A stretch of DNA of 64,000 bases from Macrothele yani. Taxonomy: Eukaryota > Arthropoda > Arachnida > Araneae > Macrothelidae. The position numbers and the translations under genes are program-made. The stretch's first letter is position 1; each line of letters opens with the position of its first letter. The notes beneath the pieces are model-generated. The model searched no databases. It was given only the letters and a program-made list of their open reading frames with translations, and was not told where the DNA came from. The DNA lies in the NCBI GenBank assembly GCA_039090855.1, contig CM077010.1:49184905-49248904 (forward strand). The letters are read 5' to 3'. Shown here piece after piece: positions 48,393 to 57,861 of the stretch.

Positions 48393-48421
48393 CAATGATG
48401 ATGATGATGATGATGATGATA
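48392..48421 (+). repeat. (GAT)n tail of RTE copy 2
   Basis: About ten GAT units directly follow the last codon region. The same tail (as ATC) begins copies 1 and 3 on the plus strand. Short tandem-repeat tails instead of poly-A are typical of RTE-type LINEs. Confidence 0.9.
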
Positions 48422-48429
48422 TGCACTCT

Positions 48430-48500
48430 TGTATAAGCCGAAAGTTTTTTGAAGAGATCTGCTTTCAAATTTCAAAGTTGGGGTTCGGCTTATACACTGG
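48430..48500. repeat. Small inverted-repeat element, pogo-like end
   Basis: TGTATAAGCCGAAAG (from about 48431) and GTTCGGCTTATACAC (to about 48498) are inverted copies around a short centre. The end TATACACTGG fits a pogo/Tigger-type terminus. The next stretch to 49069 has a poly-A run (48598-48617) and no recognised gene. Confidence 0.5.
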
Positions 48501-49348
48501 TCACTAAAAATTAGGGCTCGACTCCCGTGAATTTATCAGCGGAATTGTTTACGTTTAGGACCGCGTCTTTCCGCGCGATAGTTTTCTGACCTTCCGAAAA
48601 AAAAAAAAAAAAAAAAAGAAATATTTTTCCACCCAGTGTAGAATTCCTACGGAAATAGGTGCCGCTAATATGATAAGTGAAAAACCTAATCCCGTTTCAA
48701 ATTGAGACACTGAAATTTCTTGTTTCCAAGCATGGGATACCTCATTACTTGCCGTGTCCAATCGCGGGACGCCGTCGACACCGCGTAAATCACTTAGCTG
48801 GTCGGGTGCCACAGCCAATCAGGTATCTTTTTTCTCCCGGGTTTTCAGAGCAAGAGTGGGTATACTTGTTTGTGTTGTGCGCTGGGAAATCCATCCACAA
48901 TATTGAACAACAACGACATAGTGTTTAACGAAAGGTGGCAACTTGAAAGAAGGCCGATACGGTCTTGTGACTTCTTGGATGAAAGAATTGTTGGACGGAA
49001 TTTCGCCAGAAATGGTTATAAATTCTCTCAAAAAATGCTTCATAAGTATTGCAATGGACGTTACTGGAGTTATTTGGAAACTTTGACAGTGAATCGTACT
49101 TTGACGGGTTTTACAGAAGGTAATGTTACAAGAATCTTTAACTTGGTGTTCCAACTCAACGCGCTCAGAGATACTGCCAGTTGACAGTGTGAGGCATATC
49201 GCTTTTCATCTACGTTTTCTTTCAGCCTGGGGAACAAATAAAAGTCACTAGGAGCAAGGTCCGGAGAATGGGGAGGGAGATAAAGCAACATAAATTCTGC
49301 ATTCTACATGGCGGTCTTCGCAATATGGAAAGTGTGACTCGGTGCATT

Positions 49349-49584
49349 TTTTTTTTGGAAGTTCAACGACTACCGTGAACAACTCGGTGGGGTATAAGCA
49401 GTCGTCCGTCCTTAATTTAGGGCCACTGGCTCCAGGAAAGGGAGATAACCAGTGTTGTAAGATAAAGACAACCTCAATGGCTTACCGGGATCCGAACCCG
49501 GAACCTTCTCGTGAGAATGGTCATAAGCCAGCACTTAGAACACTGCGCCACTGTTCTAAGTGCTGGATTATGACCAGGTATCTT
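49349..49584 (-). repeat. Diverged SINE, family B, with 5' snap-back, inside the mariner
   Basis: An 11-bp target duplication CTCGGTGCATT (49338-49348 and 49585-49595) defines the insertion precisely. The SINE body (49349-49552) ends at the tRNA-like A-box. The extra 5' segment 49552-49575 is an inverted copy of 49519-49542, and 9 more nt (49576-49584) precede the duplication. The family body is recognisable (CCCTGGAGCCAGTGG-like, GACTGCTTATACCCC-like) but more diverged than the other copies. Confidence 0.9.
49519..49575. repeat. Hairpin at the SINE 5' end
   Basis: Arms 49519-49542 and 49552-49575 (24 nt, one mismatch) flank a 9-nt loop. The structure lies wholly inside the target-site duplication of the SINE. 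Confidence 0.95.
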
Positions 49585-50091
49585 CTCGGTGCATTAATTT
49601 GAAGGAAGTTTCCTTATGAGGTTGGCGTCGTTTGCACCAGCGACTGCGGTGCTCTTTTCCAGATAGTCAATCATGATGATGTCGTCTTCATTCCAAAAAA
49701 CTGACGCCATCACCTGGCTGGCTGACGAAGCAACACGAAGCTTCTTGGCAGACTGATTAGACGCATTTTTCATATCTGACTTTGTCTTTTTAATATCTGG
49801 ATCAAAGAGATGAACCCATGTTTTATCCATTGTAACAATACGAGAACATAAATTCATTGGATCCATAAGAAGCATGTCCAAGTTGGTGGAGCACATTCAT
49901 TTGCGGCATGAGCTTTTCTCATGTCAGTATTCGTAGGATTGATGCCGCACTGACTGTTTTCTTCAACGAGACAGAAGTACAGACTTTCATCTCGTTGGCT
50001 TTCCTCTTCAAAGAATTCGTCAGGGTTGAATCGAAACTTCCAACAGAAGTGACAACAGACTCAGCTAGCACGGAACAGTCACTTACCAATA

Positions 50092-50442
50092 TAGTGTGGG
50101 AAAAATATTCTTTTCACAATACTTGGAAAATACGTCACTGTAATTAATACAGGTATCAGATCTCTCTGATTTGCCTGTATTTACTGTATCTCACGTATAT
50201 CAGGAAACTTTATCGCCCTGGAGCGAAAATCGAATCAGCATCTCCCGATTCCCGTTCGAGCATGCTATCCGTTACACCACCCAGGACGACGAGCTCTAAG
50301 ACGATGAAGTTTTCAAGTTTTCTGATGTGTACGTGAGAAACAGTAAATACAGGCAGTTCAGAGATGACTGATTTTTGTGTTACATATAGTGACGTATTTT
50401 CCAGGTATTGTGAGAAGAATATTTCTTCCACACGATATACCC
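50092..50442. repeat. Inverted SINE module pair, family A
   Basis: A tRNA-like head on the minus strand (50216-50285: GGGTGGTGTAACGGATAG, B-box weakened) has its tail to the left (50092-50203). A second, inverted tail lies to the right (50331-50442). The tails pair along about 110 bp with scattered mismatches around a centre at 50267 (shared GTAAATACAGGCA, GACGTATTTTCC and ATATT). The plan is the same as at 14396-14724 but with a different tail sequence. Confidence 0.85.
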
Positions 50443-50556
50443 GAGTGACTGGTGATTTATTTAACAACGCTACATGGAAACATAATTCGCTTCGATTTGC
50501 CAGCGGTCGGAGAATATTCCGATGCTCTTAACACTCAGATACTTGGGACTTCGTTG

Positions 50557-50720
50557 TCCTGGGTGGTGTAACGGATAGCATGCTTGAACGGAAATCAGGA
50601 GATGCGGGTTCAATTCCCGTTCCAGGGTGGTGAAGTTTTCAAGTTTTCTTATGTGATTTACTTGAGATACAGTAAATGTACGCAATTCAGAGGTATCTGA
50701 TTTCTGTGTTAATTGTAGTG
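50557..50720 (+). repeat. SINE, family A, single copy
   Basis: The head TCCTGGGTGGTGTAACGGAT..GGTTCAATTCCCG is followed by AAGTTTTCAAGTTTTCTTA and a tail related to the pair just upstream (GAGATACAGTAAAT, ATCTGATTTCTGTGTTA). Confidence 0.85.
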
Positions 50721-51281
50721 TGTAATTTACCTGTCTTGCATCACGAAGTCGTGTTCGCAGTTGTTTTCCTCAGAGGTGGATGTGGAGAACAGACCAACGC
50801 GCGATCGTCATCATCGAAACGACATTCTGCTACAATGAAGTTCTTTGTGTCGCTTGACAATTATAGAATAATACACTGTGAAAGAAATTTCTGAAATTCA
50901 CGAGCCACTTTCCGTCATTTCTTTCGTGAATTAATGAAGAATATAAAACTTTTCCAGTGAAATGACGGAAAGAAAGCTGAATTTCACGGATTTTTCCTAC
51001 CACGGGATAATTCTGAATTTTCAGAAACCTTTCCGCAGTTTCGTTCTCATATTGACGGTAAATTACCGTTTTAGAGATGTGCTAACGGAAAATTCTGAAT
51101 TTTCAGAAACCTTAAAGCAATCCCTTTTCGCATATTAACGAAAAAACAAACAAACTCCGTTCTCACTTTTTCCGTATCCGTACGACGAGAAATTACCGGT
51201 AATAGGAGCGATTGGTGAGAATACTTGAGGTTTGATTAACTTTTAAACTTCAATCGTCTGTCGAATTTTGAAGTTCCGTAG
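50721..51281. other. Non-coding stretch with recurring TTTC-AGAAA / CCGT words
   Basis: Words such as GAATTTTCAGAAACCTT, TTTCCGT and TTACCG recur. A similar vocabulary (TTTTCAGAAATTTTCCGTG) occurs at 55285-55475. It may be the body of an undefined repeat associated with nearby tRNA-like heads. No gene is seen. Confidence 0.4.
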
Positions 51282-51423
51282 CATAACGAAGTAAATTTCT
51301 TCATCATTTTTGTCCACGCCGAGCATCGAACCCGAGTCCCCTCATTCCGGAATAAGTCGCTCTCCCAACTGAGCTACGCAGACGTATGCTCTCGCTGCTA
51401 TCTGCCTTTGTCTCGTGACAGTA
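51282..51423 (-). repeat. tRNA-like repeat, family C, with conserved flanks
   Basis: The tRNA-like core is at 51312-51383 (minus strand GTCTGCGTAGCTCAGTTGGG and GGGTTCGATGC). Its downstream tail (51282-51311, CATAACGAAGTAAATTTCTT) and upstream leader (51384-51423, CTGCTATCTGCCTTTGTC) are both shared with the copy at 57862-58011. Confidence 0.8.
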
Positions 51424-51552
51424 GCGAGATCGGATATTGTGGATAGCATATCGCATGAATTTGTTTACTGTGGCACAGGATATTTCTTCTCCTCTCCCCT
51501 ATTTTGTGCACCAGCTATTTAATAATTATATTGTGTTACTGTAAGAAACAGG

Positions 51553-51605
51553 GTGCTTAAAGTATTGTACAGATGATTGTATCATCTGTACAATACTTTA
51601 AGCAC
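51553..51605. repeat. Perfect 24-bp hairpin
   Basis: Arms 51553-51576 and 51582-51605 are perfect reverse complements with a 5-nt loop. A similar flank at 54760-54791 lacks the second arm. Confidence 0.98.
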
Positions 51606-52222
51606 GATGTATCAGTCTATATCATCATCATCATCATCATCATCACTGTCAACCATTATTAATCCACTGCTGGACGAAGGTCTTCCCAAGTTTCCTCCAC
51701 AACGGTCTGTCTTGTGCCAGTCTCCTCCATGTCACTCCTGCATACTTTCGTATTTCATCCACCCATCTCCCATGTGGTCTTCTTCTGGGTCTTTTCCTGT
51801 CCCTTGGAATCCAATCTAAAATTTCGCTGTCCATCGATGGTCTGTCCTTCTGGCAGTATGTCCAGCCCATTGACATTTCAGGGATTTAATTCTGATCATG
51901 ATGTCTTCCACTCTTGTCATTTTTCGGATCCACGAGTTCCTCTTCTTATCTCTCCTGGTTACACCAAGCATGCACCTCTCCATATGCTTCTTTGAGTTGT
52001 CTGCAGCCTTTGTATGTCTCTTTTAGTTAAGGTCCACGTCTCTGCACCATACGTAAGCACTGGAAGGATGCATTGATCAAACACTTTTCTTTTAAGACAT
52101 AATGGCATATTGCTCTTGAAAATTATGCTGTTTCTTCCAAAAGCTCTCCTGGCAATATTTGTACGCCGATTAATTTCTTCATCAATGTGACCCTCACTTG
52201 ATATCTGCTGTCCAAGATAAAC

Positions 52223-52492
52223 CTACGTGCCTGTTATCTCCAGCTTTTCTCCATCAATCGATAAATCTTCATTTCTTGTAAAAGCATTGAACATCACTTT
52301 TGTCTTCTGAAAGTTCATTTTTAATCCCACTTCTTTACTCTTGTCAGCAAGTTCCTGGATCATACTCTGCAGCTCTGATGGGGTAGTTTCAAAAATGACT
52401 ACGTCATCAGCAAAACGAAGGTGGGTTAGATAATCTCCATTAATCTTTATCGCTTTGTTTTCCCAGTTCAGTGATTGAAAGACATTTTCCAA
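52223..52492 (-). pseudogene. RTE copy 3 RT C-terminal part
   Basis: It carries LRFADDVVIFETTPSELQSM and GLKMNFQKTKVMFNAFTRN and stops at 52223 (TAG in place of Tyr/Val codons of the other copies). The RT remainder and the C-terminal domain continue to 51649 in other frames (last frame 51876-51649, KRPRRRPHGRWVDEIRKYAG, ending WINNG). Confidence 0.88.
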
Positions 52493-53925
52493 TGTGGCAT
52501 TAAAAGCTTCGGAGATATGGTGTCACCTTGTCTCACTCCTTTTCCAATTTTTATGTGTGTTGTATTTTCAAACAGCCGAATATTTGCACTTGCATTTTCA
52601 TAGATGTTATTAATAATATTATTGTACGCATCTTCAATACCGCAGGATTTCAGAGCCATTGTAACTGCTGATGGTTTCACCGAATCAAAGGCTTTTTCAT
52701 GATCGATAAAAGCCATGCACAATGGAAGTTCATATTCCCTCGCTCTTTCAATTAGTTCTCTCAGTACGTGGATATGATCTATTGTGCTGTAGCCACTCCC
52801 GAATCCAGCTTGTTCTCTCGGTTGAGCCATGTCCAGTGTTACCTTCAAGCGGTGTGAAAGAACTTTAGTGAAGATTTTATAAACCACTGAGAGGAGGCTG
52901 ATAGGTCTGTAGTTCCCGAGATTCTCAATGTCACCTTTTTTATGTAGCAGGATCATTGTAGCGTTGTTCCAATCCTCAGGAATCTTCCCTTCATTAAGGC
53001 ATCGAGTGAAAATTTGGGCGAGTACTGTTTCGATTTCTCCACTTGCTTCTTGTATGATGTCTACAGTAATTCCATCTTCTCCTGGAGCTTTTCCCCGCTC
53101 CATGTTCTTGATTGCATGTGCAACTTCTGCTGGGAGGACTGGAAGAACTCTGGTACTGGTACCTTTCATGATGTCTGGAGTACATGTATCATCCCTTTCA
53201 TATAATTTGGAGTAGAAATCTTTCACTCTTGTCAAAATTTCGCCTCTATTTCTTGTTACAAAACCGTCTTCTTTTCTCAGTGCCATAATCTGTTTTCTTC
53301 CCTTACTGAGATGTCCCTTTGCTATCTTTAGGCTTTGGTTGTTTTCAATTGCTTTCCTTACTAGTTCACAGTTGAATTTCCTTACGTCTTCAGTGATACT
53401 TTTTCGTACTGTCTTGCATAGCTCTATATATTCCACTTTGGAAGTCACATCTTCTTTAGTTGTCCTCATCTCTCTTCTTTTTTGCATCAACATTTTGGTT
53501 TTTCCTGATAATTTGTTCACATGCAACTTGTTCTTAGACCCAGCTAATTTTGTTCCTGTTTCCATAAGAGCTTTGGTTACTTTTCTGTTAACTTCAGAAA
53601 TATCCACTTCTTCCGATGTTAGGCCTTCTAAAGCAGAGAATCTGTTCTTCAGTTCCAACTTGAAGGTAGTATGGTGTTTTTTAAGGTTGGTTATGTCAAT
53701 AGATTTTGTTTGTCTTATGAGCTTGCCACGTTCAAGTTTAGTGTTGAGGTGCATCTTACATCTCACCAATCTATGGTCACTGCCTGTGTTGAACTTCTTT
53801 CGCACACTGCAGTCTTCTATGACGAATTTTTTGTTACACATAATAAAATCAATTTCACTTGTCGTCCCATTTGGATGTCTCCATGTCCATTTCCTGTGTG
53901 GCTTTTTCTTGAAAAAGGAGTTCAA
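52468..53925 (-). pseudogene. RTE copy 3 endonuclease C-terminus and RT N-terminal half
   Basis: One 485-codon frame joins the endonuclease end (WTWRHPNGTTSEIDFIM, GSDHRLVRCKMH) through the linker to the RT (RGKAPGEDGITVDII, MAFIDHEKAFDSV with Asp kept, VRQGDTISPKLL). This proves that endonuclease and RT are one polyprotein in this family. A 1-bp loss near 52500 shifts the frame before the FADD box. Confidence 0.9.
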
Positions 53926-54128
53926 GATGAAAAAACCTTCTGCCTCTGCAAACTCTACGAGAATATTTCCACGCTGGTTTCTGTTGCCGTGACCGAATTT
54001 ACCTACTGAAGTTTATTCTGTTGCCGTTGCCCTATTTTTGCATTGAAATCTCCCATAATTATCTTCAAGTGCTGCTTACCTTTATTATTTAGATGACGAA
54101 TTTCCTTATAAAATTCTTCAACTTCTTC

Positions 54129-54608
54129 TTAAGGATGACTTGTGGTGGGTGCATAAGTTTGAATAATCTGAGCCTGGTATCTTCTCGAGAGTTGGATAAC
54201 GAGTCGTGCCGCTCTGTCAGAGGAACTTTCAACTTCTACAACTTTATCCTTCAGTTTCTTGTTTATTATAAATCCAACACCACTAGTTCTACCAGTATCA
54301 GTCCCACGATAGTAGAAGAGATGTCCACTTTTCAGTTCAATGAGATCTTCTCCTTTTCTCCTTACCTCACTTAGCCCGACGATGTCCCACTTGATCCTTT
54401 GTAGTTCCTCTTCCAATTCAAGAAGCCTTGAATCAGAAGATAGGGAGCGTCCATTGTACGTTGCCAAGGTCAGCATCAGATGGCAGCCTAGTCCGGTCCT
54501 CCGGGGATTCTTAGCACCCTCTGCCTTCATGTCGCACTGGCCGCTGCCTTGGCCAGGTACATTCCAGCTGCCGGAGACTGAGGGCCAAGATTTAAGTTGT
54601 GGAGTCAT
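54129..54608 (-). pseudogene. RTE copy 3 endonuclease N-terminal part
   Basis: It carries TLATYNGRSLSSDSRLLELE, GLSEVRRKGE, GTDTGRTSGVGFIIN and IQTYAPTTSHP and ends at a TAA where the other copies read Glu (EEEIEEFYEE). The rest of the endonuclease, including IMGDFNAKIG, follows in pieces before 53925. The start equivalent to copy 2 is ATG at 54608. Confidence 0.88.
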
Positions 54609-54713
54609 TTTGGAGGGGTTTGGCCATAACTCACCACGCTGGCCAAGCGGGTTGGTGAGTGTGGGATAGCATTTCCTCTAATTCCGATGGTATAGTTATA
54701 CCGCTATTGGCGG

Positions 54714-55164
54714 TCGTCAGAGTTCATATATTAATATGTATTGTGTTAGTGTAAGAAACCGGGTACTTAACTTATTGTACAGATGATTATACGATGTCTG
54801 TATATCAGTGCTTTGGACAACTTAAGACAAAAACTATTAGAGCTACCAAGAGTAAATTTTACATTTAGGAGCTTTTTATATATACTGTAAAAAAGTACAT
54901 TTCACCTCTTTTAAAAAAGATAACTGAAAGTCATTGTCAGTTAAAAAAGTCAAGTTGCAAAGCATTTTGTTGCTTCGAAAAGTCAAGATGAAAAATGTTT
55001 AAAAGTCCTATTCAAAAAAAAAAAAGAAATTATTACAAACCTATTAAGAAAAAAAAATAAGCTCCAACCAAAAATAAAATAACTAAATCACACGTATTAA
55101 AGACATAAAAAAAATCATTGTCGCGCAATTTGTTTTATTATGTACGTGACTCGATTTTCCGAGT
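54714..55164. other. Non-coding stretch
   Basis: AT-rich with A-runs. It begins with the direct repeat shared with the left flank of RTE copy 3. No gene is seen. Confidence 0.5.
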
Positions 55165-55235
55165 GTCTGTGGCTCAGTAGTTAAAGGCATGCGTTACTTG
55201 TTCAAGCGACTTGGGTTCAATTTCAATTGGAGAAG
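55165..55235 (+). repeat. tRNA-like repeat, family E
   Basis: GTGTCTGTGGCTCAGTAGTT (A-box-like) and GACTTGGGTTCAATTTC (weak B-box) are spaced as in a tRNA gene. It is followed at 55285-55475 by the TTTC/CCGT-rich stretch. 55480-56370 has no recognised gene. Confidence 0.55.
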
Positions 55236-56384
55236 AAGAATTATGTGGGGAAAGGGCTAAAAAGGTACAGGATAGTCGGTTTTGGGGAATTTCAGTTTAA
55301 ATACAGAAAAACCTGAAATGGATTTTTCTGAAAGAAATGGAATTTCTGACTACGGAAAATTTGTAAAAACACGGGAAGGTAAAATAAACAGGAATTTTAA
55401 AAAAACGAAAATTTCTGAAAAACACGGATACCTACCGGCAACTTTGCTGCACGTAATTTTCAGAAATTTTCCGTGAATCCCCACCAACTTATTTTTTACA
55501 GTATATGCAGGTCCTTTATCTCCTAATGTCAGCACTGCATTATCATGAACCTTCTTCTGGGATATGTCTTTCGAAGACAGGCACTTTATCAACACACCCG
55601 TAGTTATTTTTATTCCATCAAAACATTTCTGAGGGGGCGATCAATGCGGAAAAAAATAAAATAAATGGCGGTATTGTTTAAATGGTCGGTATTCTTAATT
55701 TCATTTTGTGTTTCAGCCATTCTAATAAAGATAAATCTTCTTAAAGTCTTAGCTGTTATACTCAGAAAATTCCCAGCTGAGAAACATGATTTCTAAGAAT
55801 AATTCATGATTATTGCGGACGAAATGATATCCCATGACTTTTTCAGCGAGCGAATAACAGAATACAACACATTTTGTCATCTAATTATCATTCTCTTCGA
55901 TTGTTCAACTGGAGAACAAGAAATAGTCTTCAACAATAACTCTTAAATCGTTTAATCATATTCGTGTCCATGAGATACAGATTATTAGGACCTGCATTTT
56001 GAAGCACTTCCTATTACGCAAGAGTCCACGTATGAGGAAGTGCTTCCGGCAATCATTTACCCATAAAATTTTATCTTCTCCTAACTCATCGTTTCACCGC
56101 AACAAAACTTCTTCTCTTCTTCGTATCTTATTTATTTACTACTTTTTCTTCTTTGGACAAGGAACAATTTGTTTGACATGTACGTGAAAGCGCTGGTGAT
56201 CTGTCGGATTTTTTTTCATGTAAATACCGGTCATTCAAATAAAAACGAGCCAAAGGGCGTATGAGAAACTTAAAAACCTTAAAAATTATCCACGTGGCCA
56301 GGACCGTAGCAAATTTTTCTTATCTGGGAGGGCGAGACTTGAAATTGCGCCTTTTTGAGTTCAAAATTACGCTCCTTCGAGTTC

Positions 56385-56593
56385 TTTTTTTTTTTTATTG
56401 GAGGTTTAACGACCAACGTGAGCAACTCGATGGGCTATAAGCAGTCGCCCGTCCCTAATTTAGGGTCACTAGTTCCAGGGAAGGGAGAAAGTCAGTGCCG
56501 TAAGACAAACACAACATCCATGCCTCACCGGGATTCGAACCCGGACCTCGTTCGGACGAATGATCAGAGGCCATCGCTTAGACCACTGCGCCA
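56385..56593 (-). repeat. SINE, family B, full length with target duplication
   Basis: Poly-T starts at 56385 and the head ends at CGCCA (56593). The 11-bp duplication CCTTCGAGTTC flanks it (56374-56384 and 56594-56604). Confidence 0.95.
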
Positions 56594-57452
56594 CCTTCGA
56601 GTTCACAATTACGCCCCGTCGAGTTCCACTCAAATAACATGTGATTTTCACTTTTTCACACACCGCCGTTATAGGAATGTATTACGATCGTTCAAAAATT
56701 GCACTTCAGGTTTTTGACATAATTTTATTAAAAATTTAAAAACTAGGTAAATACCGAAGAAACACAGGTTGTAAATACCAAGTAAAGCGTAAACGTTATG
56801 TGAACAACGACAACGCAACACTCCGCCAAAAAGCAGAACGAAAAATAAACCAGCGCAGAACGAATGAGTGTCAGTGAACGTAACAATAGGTAAAGCTTTT
56901 TAAGAGTAGGGCTTGGAAAAATTTCGTTCAATATTAAAAGCTCAGTGAAATTTCTGTGCAGAGCAGAAAATTGGATCTTCATCTCAACGACATGTTCGGA
57001 AAGGTCATGGAGGTTAGACATATCAGCATATTATTTTCTATGCCACCATACACCGTTTTGAAAAATTCTTTTCATGGATATGAGATGTACACACCTCATA
57101 GTGTATGTTACTCTGTACCCTGGTCAACTGCATGGGAGAGACTAATTAAAGTCTTTAAAAAGAAAATACTGAAGGGTGTAACTTTGCTTTTTAGTTACAT
57201 TTCAATTTTTTTACATCCTCCAGAGCAGGGCCGGATGGAGCTCTTGCGGAGCCCTGGGCGAAATTTCATTGCGGGGCTCGGAGCAAAATTTCATTGTGGG
57301 CACTAAAAAATAAATCTCATATTTTAATAAAGTCGTTTCTGAAAATTATCGTTGGTGTGGAAGACACACGAACACTACCGTAAAAACAAAATTATTATCT
57401 CAAAGAAGTATTTGCTTTAAGCTTAAGAAAAAGACCATAATACGGACTGAAA

Positions 57453-57454
<2 letters not shown>

Positions 57455-57504
<50 letters not shown>

Positions 57505-57538
57505 AGAAAGAGAGGGAGAAATAGAAAGACAAGGAAAG

Positions 57539-57617
<79 letters not shown>

Positions 57618-57634
57618 AAGAAAGAGAGAGAGAG
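57455..57634. repeat. (GA)n microsatellites
   Basis: Two GA tracts are separated by about 45 bp of purine-rich sequence. They generate spurious Leu-Ser open frames on the minus strand. Confidence 0.97.
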
Positions 57635-57861
57635 TAAAAAGTGTTCAAATCTACTATTTTCTTTCCAGGGAGAAGAGGTTTAGGTTGCATTGTGACTCTT
57701 ATAACAGCTTATTCGCAAAATGATAAAAAAATACTGCATAGGGAATATTTTCGCGTTGCGAATATTTTTGTATAGGAAATATAATAAGGATCCCTCTAAA
57801 ATAAATTGGTATAAACAGTTTTTTCCCCTGATACATATTTAGTGATTGATTTTTAATGCAC

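Larger units (their letters stand above)
44916..48421 (+). mobile_element. RTE-clade LINE, copy 2, interrupted by a SINE
   Basis: The 5' leader starts at about 44916 (AGGTCAGGTGATGCG..CGACCGCCAATAGCGG..ACCATCGGGATTA). It is interrupted by TA tracts and a family-B SINE (45058-45283). It resumes at 45328 with a repeat of ATAGCGGTATAACTATACC and continues through the coding part to a (GAT)n tail at 48392-48421. This is the best preserved of the three copies. Confidence 0.9.
49070..49896 (-). pseudogene. Mariner transposase relic split by a SINE
   Basis: The upstream half (49896-49594) encodes STNLDMLLMDPMNLCSRIVT, MDKTWVHLFDPDIKK (first catalytic block; Asp kept, usual GDETW changed to MDKTW), ASSASQVMASVFWNEDD and IMIDYLEK. 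The downstream half (about 49340-49070) encodes APSHTFHIAKT and HSPDLAPSDFYLFPRLKE with the third Asp. The SINE at 49349-49584 lies exactly between them, and the segment linking RKL to DNAPSHT was already deleted. Both termini are lost or unrecognisable, and a stop interrupts the downstream half. Confidence 0.88.
51617..54713 (-). mobile_element. RTE-clade LINE, copy 3
   Basis: In minus orientation the element runs from a 5' end at about 54713 (GACGACCGCCAATAGCGG, ACCATCGGAATTAGAGG) to the GAT-repeat tail at 51620-51645 (ATC units on the plus strand). It is closely related to copies 1 and 2. A diverged ~60-bp direct repeat flanks it (51520-51581 and 54730-54791). Confidence 0.93.

Noticed and set aside
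51553..51605. MicroRNA precursors at the short hairpins
   Set aside because: Arms are perfectly paired with 4-10-nt loops and lie in transposon relics, with no typical bulged stem of ~30 bp plus a larger loop. A fold-back copying event explains them better.
53339..53992. Plus-strand 217-codon open frame
   Set aside because: It is the antisense shadow of the RTE copy 3 coding region; the same shadow occurs opposite copies 1 and 2.
57400..57690. Leu/Ser-rich open frames (also at 62519-62707 and 31122-31400)
   Set aside because: They are translations of (GA)n microsatellites.
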